Source of the DNA: JADCCX01 sp031431475
GTDB taxonomy: Bacteria > Pseudomonadota > Alphaproteobacteria > Rhizobiales > Beijerinckiaceae
Assembly: GCA_031431475.1 (NCBI GenBank)
Contig: JANPDL010000014.1
Location: 1-64,000 of the forward strand
Direction of reading: 5' to 3'
DNA length: 64,000 nucleotides
The notes under the pieces were generated by a model. The model searched no databases, was not told the origin of the DNA, and saw only the letters and a list, made by a program, of their open reading frames with translations. Shown piece by piece: positions 34,153-44,300 of this stretch. The position numbers were made by a program, and so were the translations under genes. The number at the start of each line of letters is the position of its first letter. Position 1 is the stretch's first letter.

Positions 34153-35130
34153 ATGCTCGCATTCATCATCCGGCGCCTGGGCCAGGCTGTTCTCGTCCTT
34201 CTGACGGTATCGCTCATTGCCTTCGCGCTGTTCCGTTTTGTGGGGGATCCCACGCAGCAGATGGTGAGCCAGGACACGTCGGTCGAGGAACGCATGCAGA
34301 TCCGCAAGGACCTCGGCCTCAATGATGCGATACCGATCCAGTTCCTGCGCTTCGTGACCAATGCAGCGCGTTTCGAGTTCGGCATCAGCTACCAGAACAA
34401 GCAGCCCGTGGCGAAACTGATCGCCGAGCGTTTTCCCGCCACGATGGAGCTGGCGCTGGCCTCCGCTGTCTTTGCGCTGCTTGTGGGCATGCCGATGGGG
34501 GTTTACACCGGGCTTTATCCTACCAGTATTCTATCGCGATTGTTCCAGATGATATCGCTCATCGGCATATCGCTGCCGACATTTCTGATCGGAATCCTAC
34601 TGATTTTCACCTTCTCCGTTGCTTTGGGCTGGCTGCCCTCTTTCGGGCGACAGGGCGTTGTAAAACTTGGTAGCTGGACCACGAGCTTTCTGACGATTGA
34701 AGGCTGGCGTTCCTTGGTCATGCCCGCAATTACCCTCGGCCTGTTCCAGATGACACTGATCATGCGCCTTGTGCGCTCAGAGATGCTGGAAGTCCTGCGT
34801 ACGGATTACATACGCTTTGCTCGCGCCCGCGGCCTGAAGCCCAGTGCCATTCATTTCCGCCACGCGCTGAAGAACACATTGATCCCCGTGATCACCATAA
34901 CCGGGTTGCAGCTTGGCTCGATCATCGCTTTCGCCATCATCACCGAGACGGTGTTCCAATGGCCGGGCATGGGCCTGATGTTCCTGCAGGCTGTGCAGAC
35001 CGTGGATATCCCGATCATGTCGGCCTATCTGCTGCTCGTTGCGACGCTGTATGTCCTGATCAATCTGGCCGTCGATCTGCTCTATTCCGCTGTCGATCCG
35101 CGCATCCGAATATCCGGAAAGGTGGCCTGA
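34153..35130 (+). CDS. ABC transporter permease (DppB-like)
   Basis: 325 residues, six membrane helices. MLAFIIRRLGQAVLVLLTVSLIAF is the typical N-terminus of DppB-type subunits, and the EAA loop is visible as DYIRFARARGLKPSAIHFRH. The ATG at 34153 is preferred to an in-frame TTG at 34135 because that TTG sits in the T-run of the terminator. It pairs with the DppC-like subunit three bases downstream. Confidence 0.93.
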   Translation: MLAFIIRRLGQAVLVLLTVSLIAFALFRFVGDPTQQMVSQDTSVEERMQIRKDLGLNDAIPIQFLRFVTNAARFEFGISYQNKQPVAKLIAERFPATMELALASAVFALLVGMPMGVYTGLYPTSILSRLFQMISLIGISLPTFLIGILLIFTFSVALGWLPSFGRQGVVKLGSWTTSFLTIEGWRSLVMPAITLGLFQMTLIMRLVRSEMLEVLRTDYIRFARARGLKPSAIHFRHALKNTLIPVITITGLQLGSIIAFAIITETVFQWPGMGLMFLQAVQTVDIPIMSAYLLLVATLYVLINLAVDLLYSAVDPRIRISGKVA

Positions 35131-35133
35131 GCC

Positions 35134-36108
35134 ATGCAGATCACGCCGGAAGATGCAAAAGCCACCAGCCCATCCTTCAATTCCGCCCCGAGCGAGGCGT
35201 CGCTCGCCGTCCGCTTCTTCGACTCCGACCTCTGGTATTCCTTCACCCGGTCATGGCTCACGATGCTGGCGGCTGCCATCACCCTGCTGCTCATTCTGTC
35301 AGCGGTCTTCGCCCCACTGATCGCACCCAATGATCCGCTGAATCTTCAGACACTCAACCTGATGGATGGCTCCAAGCCGCCGTTCTGGTCGCAGGGCGGG
35401 GAGTGGAAATTTCCGCTCGGCACGGATCAGCAGGGGCGTTGTGTTTATTCTTCAATCCTTTACGGCATGCGCATCTCGCTGATCGTCGGCTTCTTTGGCG
35501 TGCTGTTGGCGGCGACAATCGGTATCGGCCTCGGCCTTGTGGCCGGCTATTACGGTGGCCGGGTTGACGCCTTCATCATGCGCGCCGCCGACGTGCAACT
35601 GACCTTTCCGGCTATCCTTATCGCACTGCTGATCGACGGTACTACGCGTGCACTGGTGGGGACGGCCAAATCCGAGGCGCTGATCTTCTGGGTGCTCGTC
35701 ATCTCGATCGGCCTGTCGTTCTGGGTGCAATATGCCCGCACCGTGCGCGGTTCTACAATGGTGGAGCGCAACAAGGATTATGTGCATGCCGCGCGGCTGA
35801 TCGGCCTGTCGAAATCGACGATCCTGTTCCGCCATGTGTTGCCCAACGTGATGGGTCCGGTGATGGTGATTGCCACGATCAATCTGGCGCTGGCCGTGAT
35901 CACCGAGGCAACGCTGTCGTTTCTGGGCGTGGGCCTGCCGCCGACCGAGCCGTCGCTGGGTACGCTGATCCGCATCGGTAACGAATTCCTGTTTTCGGGC
36001 GAATGGTGGGTGGTGATTTTCCCCGGCGTGACGCTCGCAGTGCTGGTTCTGGCGGTGAACCTGCTGGGAGACTGGCTGCGGGATGCGCTGAACCCGAAGC
36101 TTCAATAG
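35134..36108 (+). CDS. ABC transporter permease (DppC-like)
   Basis: 324 residues with the cytoplasmic N-terminal extension and six helices of DppC subunits. GTDQQGRCVYSSILYGMRISL is the conserved entry to the transmembrane domain and DYVHAARLIGLSKSTILFRH the EAA loop that docks an ATPase. The gene starts three bases after dppB. No ATPase gene follows; the second binding-protein gene is next. Confidence 0.93.
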   Translation: MQITPEDAKATSPSFNSAPSEASLAVRFFDSDLWYSFTRSWLTMLAAAITLLLILSAVFAPLIAPNDPLNLQTLNLMDGSKPPFWSQGGEWKFPLGTDQQGRCVYSSILYGMRISLIVGFFGVLLAATIGIGLGLVAGYYGGRVDAFIMRAADVQLTFPAILIALLIDGTTRALVGTAKSEALIFWVLVISIGLSFWVQYARTVRGSTMVERNKDYVHAARLIGLSKSTILFRHVLPNVMGPVMVIATINLALAVITEATLSFLGVGLPPTEPSLGTLIRIGNEFLFSGEWWVVIFPGVTLAVLVLAVNLLGDWLRDALNPKLQ

Positions 36109-36201
36109 CATAAACCGCACTGGCCCCCGTGACTTCGGCGAAATCCGCGCTACTGTAGTTTTCTTGCCCCGCCATTGCGGTGGCTTCCCGGGAGATTGAT
36201 C

Positions 36202-37797
36202 ATGATGAAACGCACATTCGCGCTGACCGCAGCGCTGTTAGCCAGCACGCTGCTGACTTCCGTATCGGCTGATGCCAAGAGCCTGCGCTGGGCTCGCTCG
36301 CAGGATGCGACCACCCTGGATCCGCACTCCGGCAACACCGGCCCCAACCATGTGCTGATGCACAACATGTACGAGCCGCTGGTGATCCGCGGCTTCGACG
36401 GCAAGCTGGTCGGCGCGCTCGCTACTTCGTGGCGTGTACTCCCCACGGACCCGACGGTCTGGGAGTTCAAGCTGCGCCCCGGCGTGAAGTTCCACAATGG
36501 CGCGGCGCTGACCGCCGACGACGTCGTTTTCTCCATGGAGCGCGCCAAGAAGCCCGCTGCGGACATGAAGTCGCTTCTCGTCTCGGTCCAGTCGATCACC
36601 AAGGTTGATGACATGACGGTGCAGATGAAGACCAACGGCCCCAATGCGCTGCTCGTCAACAACCTCACCAACCTCGCCATCATGAATAAGGCCTGGGCTG
36701 AGGCGAACAACGCTGCCGATCCGCAGAATTTGACGCAGAAGGTGGAGAACGGCGCGACGCTCGCGGCCATGGGTACCGGCCCTTACAGCCTCGTGTCGCG
36801 TCAGCCCGATGTCTCGACCGTGATGAAGCAGTTTGACGGTTACTGGGGCAAGGCCGACATCAAGAACGACTTCACCGAGATCGTCTATCGGCCAATCAAG
36901 GAGAACGCTACACGCATCGCGGCGTTGCTCTCCGGTGAGGTCGATTTCGTGCAGGATCTGCCCCCACAGGACATCCAGCGGCTGCAAACCACGGATGGCA
37001 TTACGGTGAGTGCAGGTGCCGAGAACCGCTCGATCTTCTTCGGCATGAATATTGGCATTCCTGAATTGCGTGGTTCCGACGTCAAGGGCAAGAACCCCTT
37101 CGCCGAGTTGAAGGTGCGACAGGCCGTCAATATGTCGATCAACCGCGAGGCGATCCAGCGTGTCACGATGCGCGGCCAGTCGACACCGCAGGGCACCATC
37201 GGCACGCCGTTCATCAACGGTTACACCAAGGAGATCGATACTTGGCCGAAGTATGATGTCGCTGCCGCGAAGGCACTGCTGGCGGAAGCCGGTTACCCCA
37301 ACGGCTTTTCCGTGACGCTGCATTGCACCAATGATCGCTACGTCAACGACGAGGGCATCTGCCAGTCGGCGGTGTCGATGCTGGGCCAGATCGGCATCAA
37401 GGCGACGCTGGTGGCGCAGTCCTTGCGCGTGCATTTCCCCGGCATCCAGAAGGGTGAATACGACTTCTACCTGCTGGGCTGGGGTATCCCGACCTTTGAC
37501 AGCCACTATGTCTTCAACGATCTCTACCGGACGAAGTCACCGTCCGCAGGCACCTGGAACGGCACGGGCTATTCCAATGCCGCGCTCGATGCCAAGATCG
37601 ACGGGCTGAATTCGGAAGTGGATATCGCCAAGCGCAATGCCACGATCGCGGACATCTGGAAGGAAATCCAGGCCAACAACGTTTATGCGCCAGTGCACAT
37701 GCAATTTATCGCCTATGCGACGCGCAAGGGGTTCACCATCCCGGTCGACGTGGAAAACACGCCGAAGATGCGGTTCGTGGTGAATTCGGGTTCGTGA
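36202..37797 (+). CDS. Second ABC transporter substrate-binding protein, SBP_bac_5
   Basis: 531 residues with a Sec signal peptide ending near ADAKS. LRWARSQDATTLDPHSGNTG and EFKLRPGVKFHNGAALTADD are the same family signatures as in the first binding protein, with which it shares the overall frame (for example GEVDFVQDLPPQDIQRL here and GEVDVIDPVPLQDVARI there). GGGAG precedes ATG 36202. It ends the operon before a strong terminator. A different or overlapping ligand range served by one permease pair is the simplest reading. Confidence 0.92.
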   Translation: MMKRTFALTAALLASTLLTSVSADAKSLRWARSQDATTLDPHSGNTGPNHVLMHNMYEPLVIRGFDGKLVGALATSWRVLPTDPTVWEFKLRPGVKFHNGAALTADDVVFSMERAKKPAADMKSLLVSVQSITKVDDMTVQMKTNGPNALLVNNLTNLAIMNKAWAEANNAADPQNLTQKVENGATLAAMGTGPYSLVSRQPDVSTVMKQFDGYWGKADIKNDFTEIVYRPIKENATRIAALLSGEVDFVQDLPPQDIQRLQTTDGITVSAGAENRSIFFGMNIGIPELRGSDVKGKNPFAELKVRQAVNMSINREAIQRVTMRGQSTPQGTIGTPFINGYTKEIDTWPKYDVAAAKALLAEAGYPNGFSVTLHCTNDRYVNDEGICQSAVSMLGQIGIKATLVAQSLRVHFPGIQKGEYDFYLLGWGIPTFDSHYVFNDLYRTKSPSAGTWNGTGYSNAALDAKIDGLNSEVDIAKRNATIADIWKEIQANNVYAPVHMQFIAYATRKGFTIPVDVENTPKMRFVVNSGS

Positions 37798-37821
37798 GGG
37801 GTTTGATGTGAGATGGAGAGA

Positions 37822-37849
37822 GGCCCGCGCGTTGCGGGCCTTTTTTTTT
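37822..37849 (+). terminator. Intrinsic terminator of the ABC operon
   Basis: Seven base pairs (ggcccgc 37822-37828 with gcgggcc 37834-37840), a five-base loop and nine T. It ends the binding-protein/permease operon before the convergent malate synthase gene. Confidence 0.9.
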
Positions 37850-37883
37850 GTTGGGTGGCCGAGGCACAATGCCTACGCCAAGC

Positions 37884-39482
37884 TCACCCCTTGATCAGCT
37901 GATATGCCGGCGTCGTCAAAAACTCCGCGAAATCCGGAGCCAGTGACAATTCCCTGAACAGCTTCGCCGCCTCCGGAAACCGCCCGGCATCGTAATTCGC
38001 CGCGCCAATCTCGCCGCGCACTCTGGCGAGTTCCTCGTCATAGACCTTGCCGAACCACTCGCGCGTCACCGTCTTGCTGCCGTCCAGTTCCACGCCATAG
38101 GCGATGAACTGCCAGATTTGCGCGCGGCTGATCTCGGCGGTCGCGGCGTCCTCCATCATGTTGTAGATCGGCACTGCGCCGCGCCCACGCAACCATGCTT
38201 CCATGTACTGCACGCCGATCCGGATATTTTCACGGAAGGCATGCTCGGTGCGATTGCCCTTGTGGATTTCCAGAAGGTCCTTCGTTGAGACATTCACGTC
38301 CTCACGCATTTTGGTCAGCTGGTTTGCTCCGGGCATCATGCGGTTGAACACTTCCATGGCGACCGGAACCAGATCGGGATGCGCCACCCATGTCCCGTCA
38401 TGACCGTTGCCGGCCTCGCGCTCCTTGTCCGCCTTCACCTTGGCGAAAGCGGCGGCGTTCGCCTCCGGGTTGTTCTTGATCGGAATCTGCGCCGCCATGC
38501 CGCCCATGGCGAAAGCGCCACGGCGGTGGCAGGTCTTGATCAGGAGCAGTGAATACGCCTTGAGGAAGGCATCGCCCATGGTGACCTGGCTGCGGTCCGG
38601 CAGCACGTAATTCTCGTTCTTCGCCAGCTTCTTGATGAAGGAGAAGATATAGTCCCAGCGACCGCAATTGAGGCCGACGATATGGTCCTTCAGCTCATAC
38701 AGGATTTCGTCCATCTCGAACGCTGCAGGCAGCGTCTCGATCAGCACGGTCGCCTTGATCGTGCCCACCTTGAGCCCAAGCTTCTCCTGCGCATGGACCA
38801 TCACATCGTTCCACAGCCGCGCTTCCTGATGGCTCTCCAGCTTGGGCAGATAGAAATAAGGGCCGGAACCGTGGGCCAGCGTCTTCTTGGCGTTGTGGAA
38901 GACATAGAGGCCGAAATCGAAGAGGCCGCCAGACACGGCTTCGCCATCCACCGTGACATGCTCTTCCATCAGGTGCCAGCCGCGCGGGCGCACCATGAGG
39001 ACGGCGGGGTTGGGCTTCAGCTTGTAGTCCTTGCCCGTGTTGGCGTCGGTGAAATCGAGCTTGCCGTCCCAGCGGTCCTTGAGGTTGATCTGGCCTTCGA
39101 TGCAGTTCGTCCATGTGGGGGAGTTGGCATCCTCGAAATCGGTCATGAAAACCTTTGCGCCGCAATTCAGCGCATTGACGACCATCTTGCGATCAGTCGG
39201 TCCGGTAATCTCGACGCGACGGTCTAGCAGATCAGCCGGGATCTTGCCGACCGCCCAGGCTCCCTCGCGGATGTGCTTCGTTTCAGGCAGGAAATCCGGT
39301 GTTTCGCCCGCATTGAACTTCCGCTGCCGCTCTGCTCTCAGGCTCAGCAGCCGCTTGCGGGTGGCGTCAAAGCGCTTGTGCAGATCGGTGACGAACAGCA
39401 GCGCCTCGGGCGTTAGAACTTCATCGAAACGGGGTCTGAGTGCGCCCTTGATGGAAATGACCGGGTTTTCAGTGGTCGGCAT
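37884..39482 (-). CDS. aceB: Malate synthase A
   Basis: 532 residues, the length of form A enzymes. It condenses glyoxylate and acetyl-CoA to malate in the glyoxylate shunt. MTDFEDANSPTW, VRPRGWHL, SGPYFYLPKLESH, GTIKATVLIETLPAAFEMDE, LNCGRWDYIFS and the C-terminal MEDAATAEISRAQIWQF are signatures around the magnesium site and catalytic Asp. No isocitrate lyase gene is in the window. It is convergent with the ABC operon and monocistronic. Confidence 0.96.
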   Translation of the reverse strand: MPTTENPVISIKGALRPRFDEVLTPEALLFVTDLHKRFDATRKRLLSLRAERQRKFNAGETPDFLPETKHIREGAWAVGKIPADLLDRRVEITGPTDRKMVVNALNCGAKVFMTDFEDANSPTWTNCIEGQINLKDRWDGKLDFTDANTGKDYKLKPNPAVLMVRPRGWHLMEEHVTVDGEAVSGGLFDFGLYVFHNAKKTLAHGSGPYFYLPKLESHQEARLWNDVMVHAQEKLGLKVGTIKATVLIETLPAAFEMDEILYELKDHIVGLNCGRWDYIFSFIKKLAKNENYVLPDRSQVTMGDAFLKAYSLLLIKTCHRRGAFAMGGMAAQIPIKNNPEANAAAFAKVKADKEREAGNGHDGTWVAHPDLVPVAMEVFNRMMPGANQLTKMREDVNVSTKDLLEIHKGNRTEHAFRENIRIGVQYMEAWLRGRGAVPIYNMMEDAATAEISRAQIWQFIAYGVELDGSKTVTREWFGKVYDEELARVRGEIGAANYDAGRFPEAAKLFRELSLAPDFAEFLTTPAYQLIKG

Positions 39483-39584
39483 AAAGAATCCTCGTGAGTA
39501 TGGTGAGCTCCTTTAGGGCAAATCTGCCAGTTGCCATAGTGAGTGGTAAAGAGAAGTATTATTGCTGTTTTGGAAAGAGTGAGG

Positions 39585-40556
39585 TTATGCCCCGCCGACG
39601 CTCGCCCAATGCCCGGTCAGCAGTGCCAACCCCAACAGCATCACAGCCAGAGCCGCCAGCACCTCCAGCCCACGCAGCAGCCACAAAGCCGCCGCGCCGC
39701 GCCCGGACGCCAGCCGCACGGCAGTTCCCTTGAAATAGACCGCGGTAGCCGCAACGCCGGCCGTTGTCAGCGCCGTGCCAGCCGACATGGCGGCGACAGC
39801 AGCAATGCCAGCCCAGAGTACGCCCTGCGAGAGTGTAAAGATCAGGATCAAAAGCGCGCCGGAGCAGGGCCGCAGGCCTGCGGCGAGGATCGCTGCCGCA
39901 GCGTCCTTCACCGACCAGCGCATCACTTCGGCAGGCCCCGGCATGTGAAAATGATCATGGCTGGAGAGAGCGCCGGTTGTGCCGGTCCAGAGCGACCACA
40001 GCCCCGCAAGCTTGCGCACCAGCAGCCAAAGGCCGAACGCCGCGATGCCTGCATAGCTCGCGGTCTCTATCCAGTTCACGGCGCTTGTCATCATCTGGCG
40101 CGTACCACCAAGTACGATGGCGATTGAGCCGACCAGCGCCACAGCGACGATGCCCTGCAAAGCTGCCGCCAGCACCGCCACGAGTGCGCCGCGCCGCAGC
40201 GCATTCTCGTTGGCCACCACATACGACGCAATGATCGCCTTGCCATGGCCCGGTCCTGCCGCATGGAACACGCCATAGGCGAAGGCGAGGCCAATGAGGC
40301 TTCCCAGTGCAGTCCAATCCGTCTTGATCGCGCGGGCGGCGACAGTCATGGCGCGGGTGAAATCAGCCTGTTGCGCCAGAAGCCATGCGGCAATGCCGGA
40401 AGCAGGACGTCCGCCCGCGCCTTCGAGCCCTCCGAGCGAGAACGGGTTCTGGGGCTGTGCGAAGGCGGGAAGTGTGATGACGAAAAAAGCTAGTATCGCA
40501 AACAGCAACACACCCTTCTCCCGAGGTAGCAGGAGAGACAAAATCCTCAAGGACAC
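39585..40556 (-). CDS. Nickel/cobalt transporter, NicO/RcnA family
   Basis: 323 residues: an N-terminal signal/anchor, a periplasmic stretch, and six to seven helices. HAAGPGHGKAIIASYVVANE is the NicO family signature, HDHFHMPGP is a histidine-rich loop and GLRPCSGALLILIFTL the second conserved motif. Members move Ni2+ or Co2+; direction is uncertain. The GTG start (40554-40556) overlaps the end of the DUF1007 gene by ten bases, so both are translated together. Nickel supply for the urease machinery encoded 18 kb away is a possible role. Confidence 0.87.
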   Translation of the reverse strand: MSLRILSLLLPREKGVLLFAILAFFVITLPAFAQPQNPFSLGGLEGAGGRPASGIAAWLLAQQADFTRAMTVAARAIKTDWTALGSLIGLAFAYGVFHAAGPGHGKAIIASYVVANENALRRGALVAVLAAALQGIVAVALVGSIAIVLGGTRQMMTSAVNWIETASYAGIAAFGLWLLVRKLAGLWSLWTGTTGALSSHDHFHMPGPAEVMRWSVKDAAAAILAAGLRPCSGALLILIFTLSQGVLWAGIAAVAAMSAGTALTTAGVAATAVYFKGTAVRLASGRGAAALWLLRGLEVLAALAVMLLGLALLTGHWASVGGA

Positions 40557-41185
40557 GCAACAATCGCCTTGTTGCTGAAAGCACCAGCGACCTCGGCCTT
40601 GTTGGTGAGTTGCTGGAACATCTGGTCCGACAACTTTGTGTAGTTCGACAGATCATCCTGCTTTGGCCTGCGGATGCTCACCTTGCAGCCCTCGGGCGCT
40701 TTCGACAGCACCACGGCATCCTTCGCTTCATCGAAAGTGAAGGCGACAAAGAATGTGGGATCGCCGACATCGATACTGAACGTCTTGCCGGATGCGGGTG
40801 TTTTCAGCGGCAATGTCAGAAACAGCGTCAATGCCTCGCCGTTCTGCTCGACGCGATAGTTCTGCGGGGCAGCGAACTCGACCTTCCGGCCGTTGGCTTT
40901 TGCATCCGTGAAATAGCCGAAATCACCGAGGGATTCGGCATTCACCTTTGCAAGCTCGGCCATCTTCGCGGCATCGAACTTGCCATCCTTGTCTTTCTGG
41001 AAGCCCATTGTGGCGAAGGCGGAATAGCTTTCGTCAAAGGTCCAGACATGATTGACGCCCAGCACATTGCCCTGGCCGTCATAAATGATCTCTGCCTTGG
41101 CAGCAACGAAGACATGGGGATGCGCTGCCGCCATGGAAGGTAGAAGCGCGAGAGCGCTTAGGAATGTCAAAAAACGAAGCACCAT
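40547..41185 (-). CDS. DUF1007 family periplasmic protein
   Basis: 212 residues with a signal peptide ending MAAA before HPHVFVAAKAEIIYD. An N-terminal His-x-His right at the mature end is typical of the DUF1007 partners of NicO/RcnA-type metal transporters and could bind metal. VNHVWTFDESYSAFATMGF is the family core. It is the first gene of the pair with the transporter; upstream lies a 194-base region shared with the divergent oxidoreductase gene. Confidence 0.85.
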   Translation of the reverse strand: MVLRFLTFLSALALLPSMAAAHPHVFVAAKAEIIYDGQGNVLGVNHVWTFDESYSAFATMGFQKDKDGKFDAAKMAELAKVNAESLGDFGYFTDAKANGRKVEFAAPQNYRVEQNGEALTLFLTLPLKTPASGKTFSIDVGDPTFFVAFTFDEAKDAVVLSKAPEGCKVSIRRPKQDDLSNYTKLSDQMFQQLTNKAEVAGAFSNKAIVACP

Positions 41186-41292
41186 GTATGAAACCTAGCA
41201 GGAAATGTCATGCGCCGCCAAACTTGCGGCGCAACCCGGATGTAGGCACAGTCGCTGCGGGATCAATAAGGCGGTGATTTGACCACTGCATC

Positions 41293-41321
41293 AATATATG
41301 TCAGGTATGCTGACATATATT
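41293..41321. promoter_or_regulatory. 12-5-12 perfect palindrome, probable operator
   Basis: aatatatgtcag (41293-41304), a five-base spacer and ctgacatatatt (41310-41321) form a perfect inverted repeat. It lies 59-87 bases before the start codon of the indolepyruvate oxidoreductase gene and 108 bases before that of DUF1007, between divergent genes. Symmetry and length suit a TetR/GntR/LacI-type dimer. No regulator gene adjoins, so the protein is unknown. Confidence 0.65.
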
Positions 41322-41379
41322 AACGATGCAAGTCACCGTTGGTTTGGACCGCCCGCTTGCCGGGCATGGAGGAGGTCCT

Positions 41380-44300
41380 ATGAGGAATATCAGCACGTTG
41401 CGCGAGGTCACTCTCGACGACAAGTTTGACCTGTCGAAGAAACAGGTCTTCCTCAATGGTACGCAGGCCATTGTCCGCATGCTTCTCATGCAGCGCGTGC
41501 GCGATCAGCAGGCGGGTCTCAATACAGCCGGTTTCATCTCTGGCTATCGTGGCTCGCCACTGGGTGGGCTGGACCAGCAGCTGTTTCGCTCCAAGAAGGC
41601 GCTTTCTGCTGCCGAGATTGTTTTCCAGCCCGGACTCAACGAGGAACTGGCGGCAACGGCCTGCTGGGGTACGCAGCAGGCGGAATTGACAGGGGAGGGG
41701 CGCTACGACGGCGTTTTCGGCCTGTGGTATGGCAAGGGTCCGGGTGTTGACCGCACGACGGATGTGTTCCGCCACGCCAATCTCGCAGGCTCCTCGAAGA
41801 ACGGCGGCGTTCTGGCGCTGATGGGCGATGACCATACGGCGGAATCCTCCACCGTAGCACATCAGACCGAGTTCAATTTCGTCGATACGATGATCCCCAT
41901 CCTCAATCCGGCTGGCGTGCAGGAAATGCTGGATTACGGGCTCCATGGCTATGCACTCTCGCGCTTCGCAGGCACGTGGACCGCGCTGAAATGCGTGAAG
42001 GAGAATGTCGAATCAACCGCTTCGGTCGACGGTTCCATCGACCGCGTGAAGATCGTCATTCCGCAGGATTTCGTCATGCCGCCGGACGGGCTGAACATCC
42101 GCCACGAGCTTGACATGCTGGTGCAGGAGGCCCGACTGCATGAGTTCAAGCGCGCAGCCGTGGTGGCCTATGTCAAGGCGAACAAGCTGAACCGCACTGT
42201 CATCTCCGGCGGCAAGAACCCGCGGCTCGGCATTATCAGCATCGGCAAGAGCTATCTCGACGTGCGCCAGGCCATGGATGATCTGGGCATCGATGAGGTG
42301 GTGGCGAACAAGCTGGGCATTCGCGTTTTCAAGGTGGCCTGCCCCTGGCCGATGGTGCCGGAAGAGATCCTGGAGTTCGCCAAGGGCCTAGAGACCATTA
42401 TTGTCGTCGAGGAAAAGCGCTCTCTGATCGAGGTGCAGATCAAGGAAGAGCTCTACGGCACGGGCATGCAGCCCAAGGTCATCGGCAAGCGCGACGAGCG
42501 CGGCGACTGGCTGTTCCCGGTGAAGGGCGCGCTCGATCCCAACGATATCGCCATCTCCATCGGCGAGCGCGTGCTGAAATTCGCCAAAAGCGACGAGGTC
42601 GCCGCGAAAGTCTCCGCTATCCGGCAGGCTCAGGCGCGTCTGGCCGAAACCGTGGATGTTGGCACGCGTACGCCGTATTTCTGCTCGGGCTGTCCGCACA
42701 ATACCTCGACGCGCGTGCCTGAAGGCTCCCGCGCCGGTGCAGGCATCGGCTGCCATTACATGGCTTTGTGGATGGACCGCGATACCGTCGGCTTCACGGC
42801 CATGGGTGGCGAGGGTGCTAACTGGGTAGGGGAATCGAACTTCTCGAAGCGCAAGCACATCTTCCAGAATTTGGGCGATGGCACCTACAACCATTCCGGC
42901 GCACTGGCGCTGCGTTTTGCGATTTCGGCCAAAACCAACGTCACCTACAAGATCCTGTTCAATGATGCCGTCGCCATGACAGGCGGACAGCCTCACGAAG
43001 GCAACCTCACGGTCGACATGATCGCCCATCAGGTGCGTGCGGAAGGCGTGGACCGCATCGCCATCGTCACGGATGAGCCGGAAAAGTATTCCGGTCGTAT
43101 CACTTTCCCGTCCGGCGCCACGGTGCATCACCGCTCGGAACTGGATGCCGTGCAGCGTGAACTGCGCGAAATGGAGGGCGTAACGGTCGTGATATACGAC
43201 CAGACATGCGCGGCAGAAAAGCGCCGTCGCCGCAAGCGCGGCACATTCCCTGATCCTGACAAGCGCGTTATCATCAACGAGCTGGTCTGCGAGGGCTGCG
43301 GCGATTGCGGCGTGAAGTCCAACTGCGTTTCGGTGCAACCGATCGAGACCGAATTCGGCCGCAAGCGGCGCATTGATCAATCTTCCTGCAACAAGGATTT
43401 CTCCTGCAAAGATGGTTTCTGCCCGTCGTTCGTCACGGTGCATGGCGCCAAGATCAAAAAGGCGGATGGTCTGGCGCAAACCGCAGATGAGCCCGCCGCA
43501 CTGCCTCCAGAACCCGCTATTCCATCTGTCGAGAAGGAAAACTGGGCCTGTATCGTCACCGGTGTGGGCGGCACCGGCGTCGTCACCATTGGCGCTATCA
43601 TCGGCATGGCGGCACATCTTGAAGGCAAGGGCTGCGGCATGATCGACATGGCCGGTCTCGCGCAGAAGGGCGGCAGCGTTTATTCCCATGTGAAAGTGGG
43701 CCGCAACCCGGACGCCATCAACGCCATCCGCGTCAGCGCGGAAAAGGCCAGCCTGATCCTGGGCGGGGACCTCGTGGTTTCCGGCACCAAGAAGGTGCTG
43801 GCTGCGGTCAAGCAGGGCAAGACGCTGTTCGTGGCCAACACGGCGGAAATCTTTGGCGGAGAGTTCACCCGTAACGCGGATTTCTCGCTGCCCGTGGAGC
43901 GCCTGAAGCGTGCGGTTACAAGCGCTGCGGGGCGCGACAAGGTCGCGTTTGTAGATGCCACAGGCCTCGCGGTAGCTCTTTTCGGCAATTCCATCGCGGC
44001 CAACATGTTCTTGCTGGGCTTTGCGCAGCAGAAGGGCGGCGTGCCGCTGTCGTCAGCCGCCATCGAGAAGGCTATCGAACTGAATGGCGAAGCGATCAAG
44101 ATGAATATCGAGGCGTTCCGTTGGGGCCGCCGCACAGCCCATGACCAGAAGGCTGTGGAAGCCATGGTTGCGGAATCCCGCAAACCGACCGAGACGCGCC
44201 ATATCTCTGAAACATTACAGGAAATGGTGGACCGTCGCGCGGCTTTCCTGACGGCGTACCAGGATGCAGCCTATGGCCATCGCTACCGTACGGCGGTCGC

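Noticed and set aside
42388..43689. A 433-codon open frame antisense to indolepyruvate oxidoreductase.
   Set aside because: Shadow of a strongly supported gene; similar antisense frames over ppdK (10837-11934) and the second binding protein (36238-37506) were rejected for the same reason.
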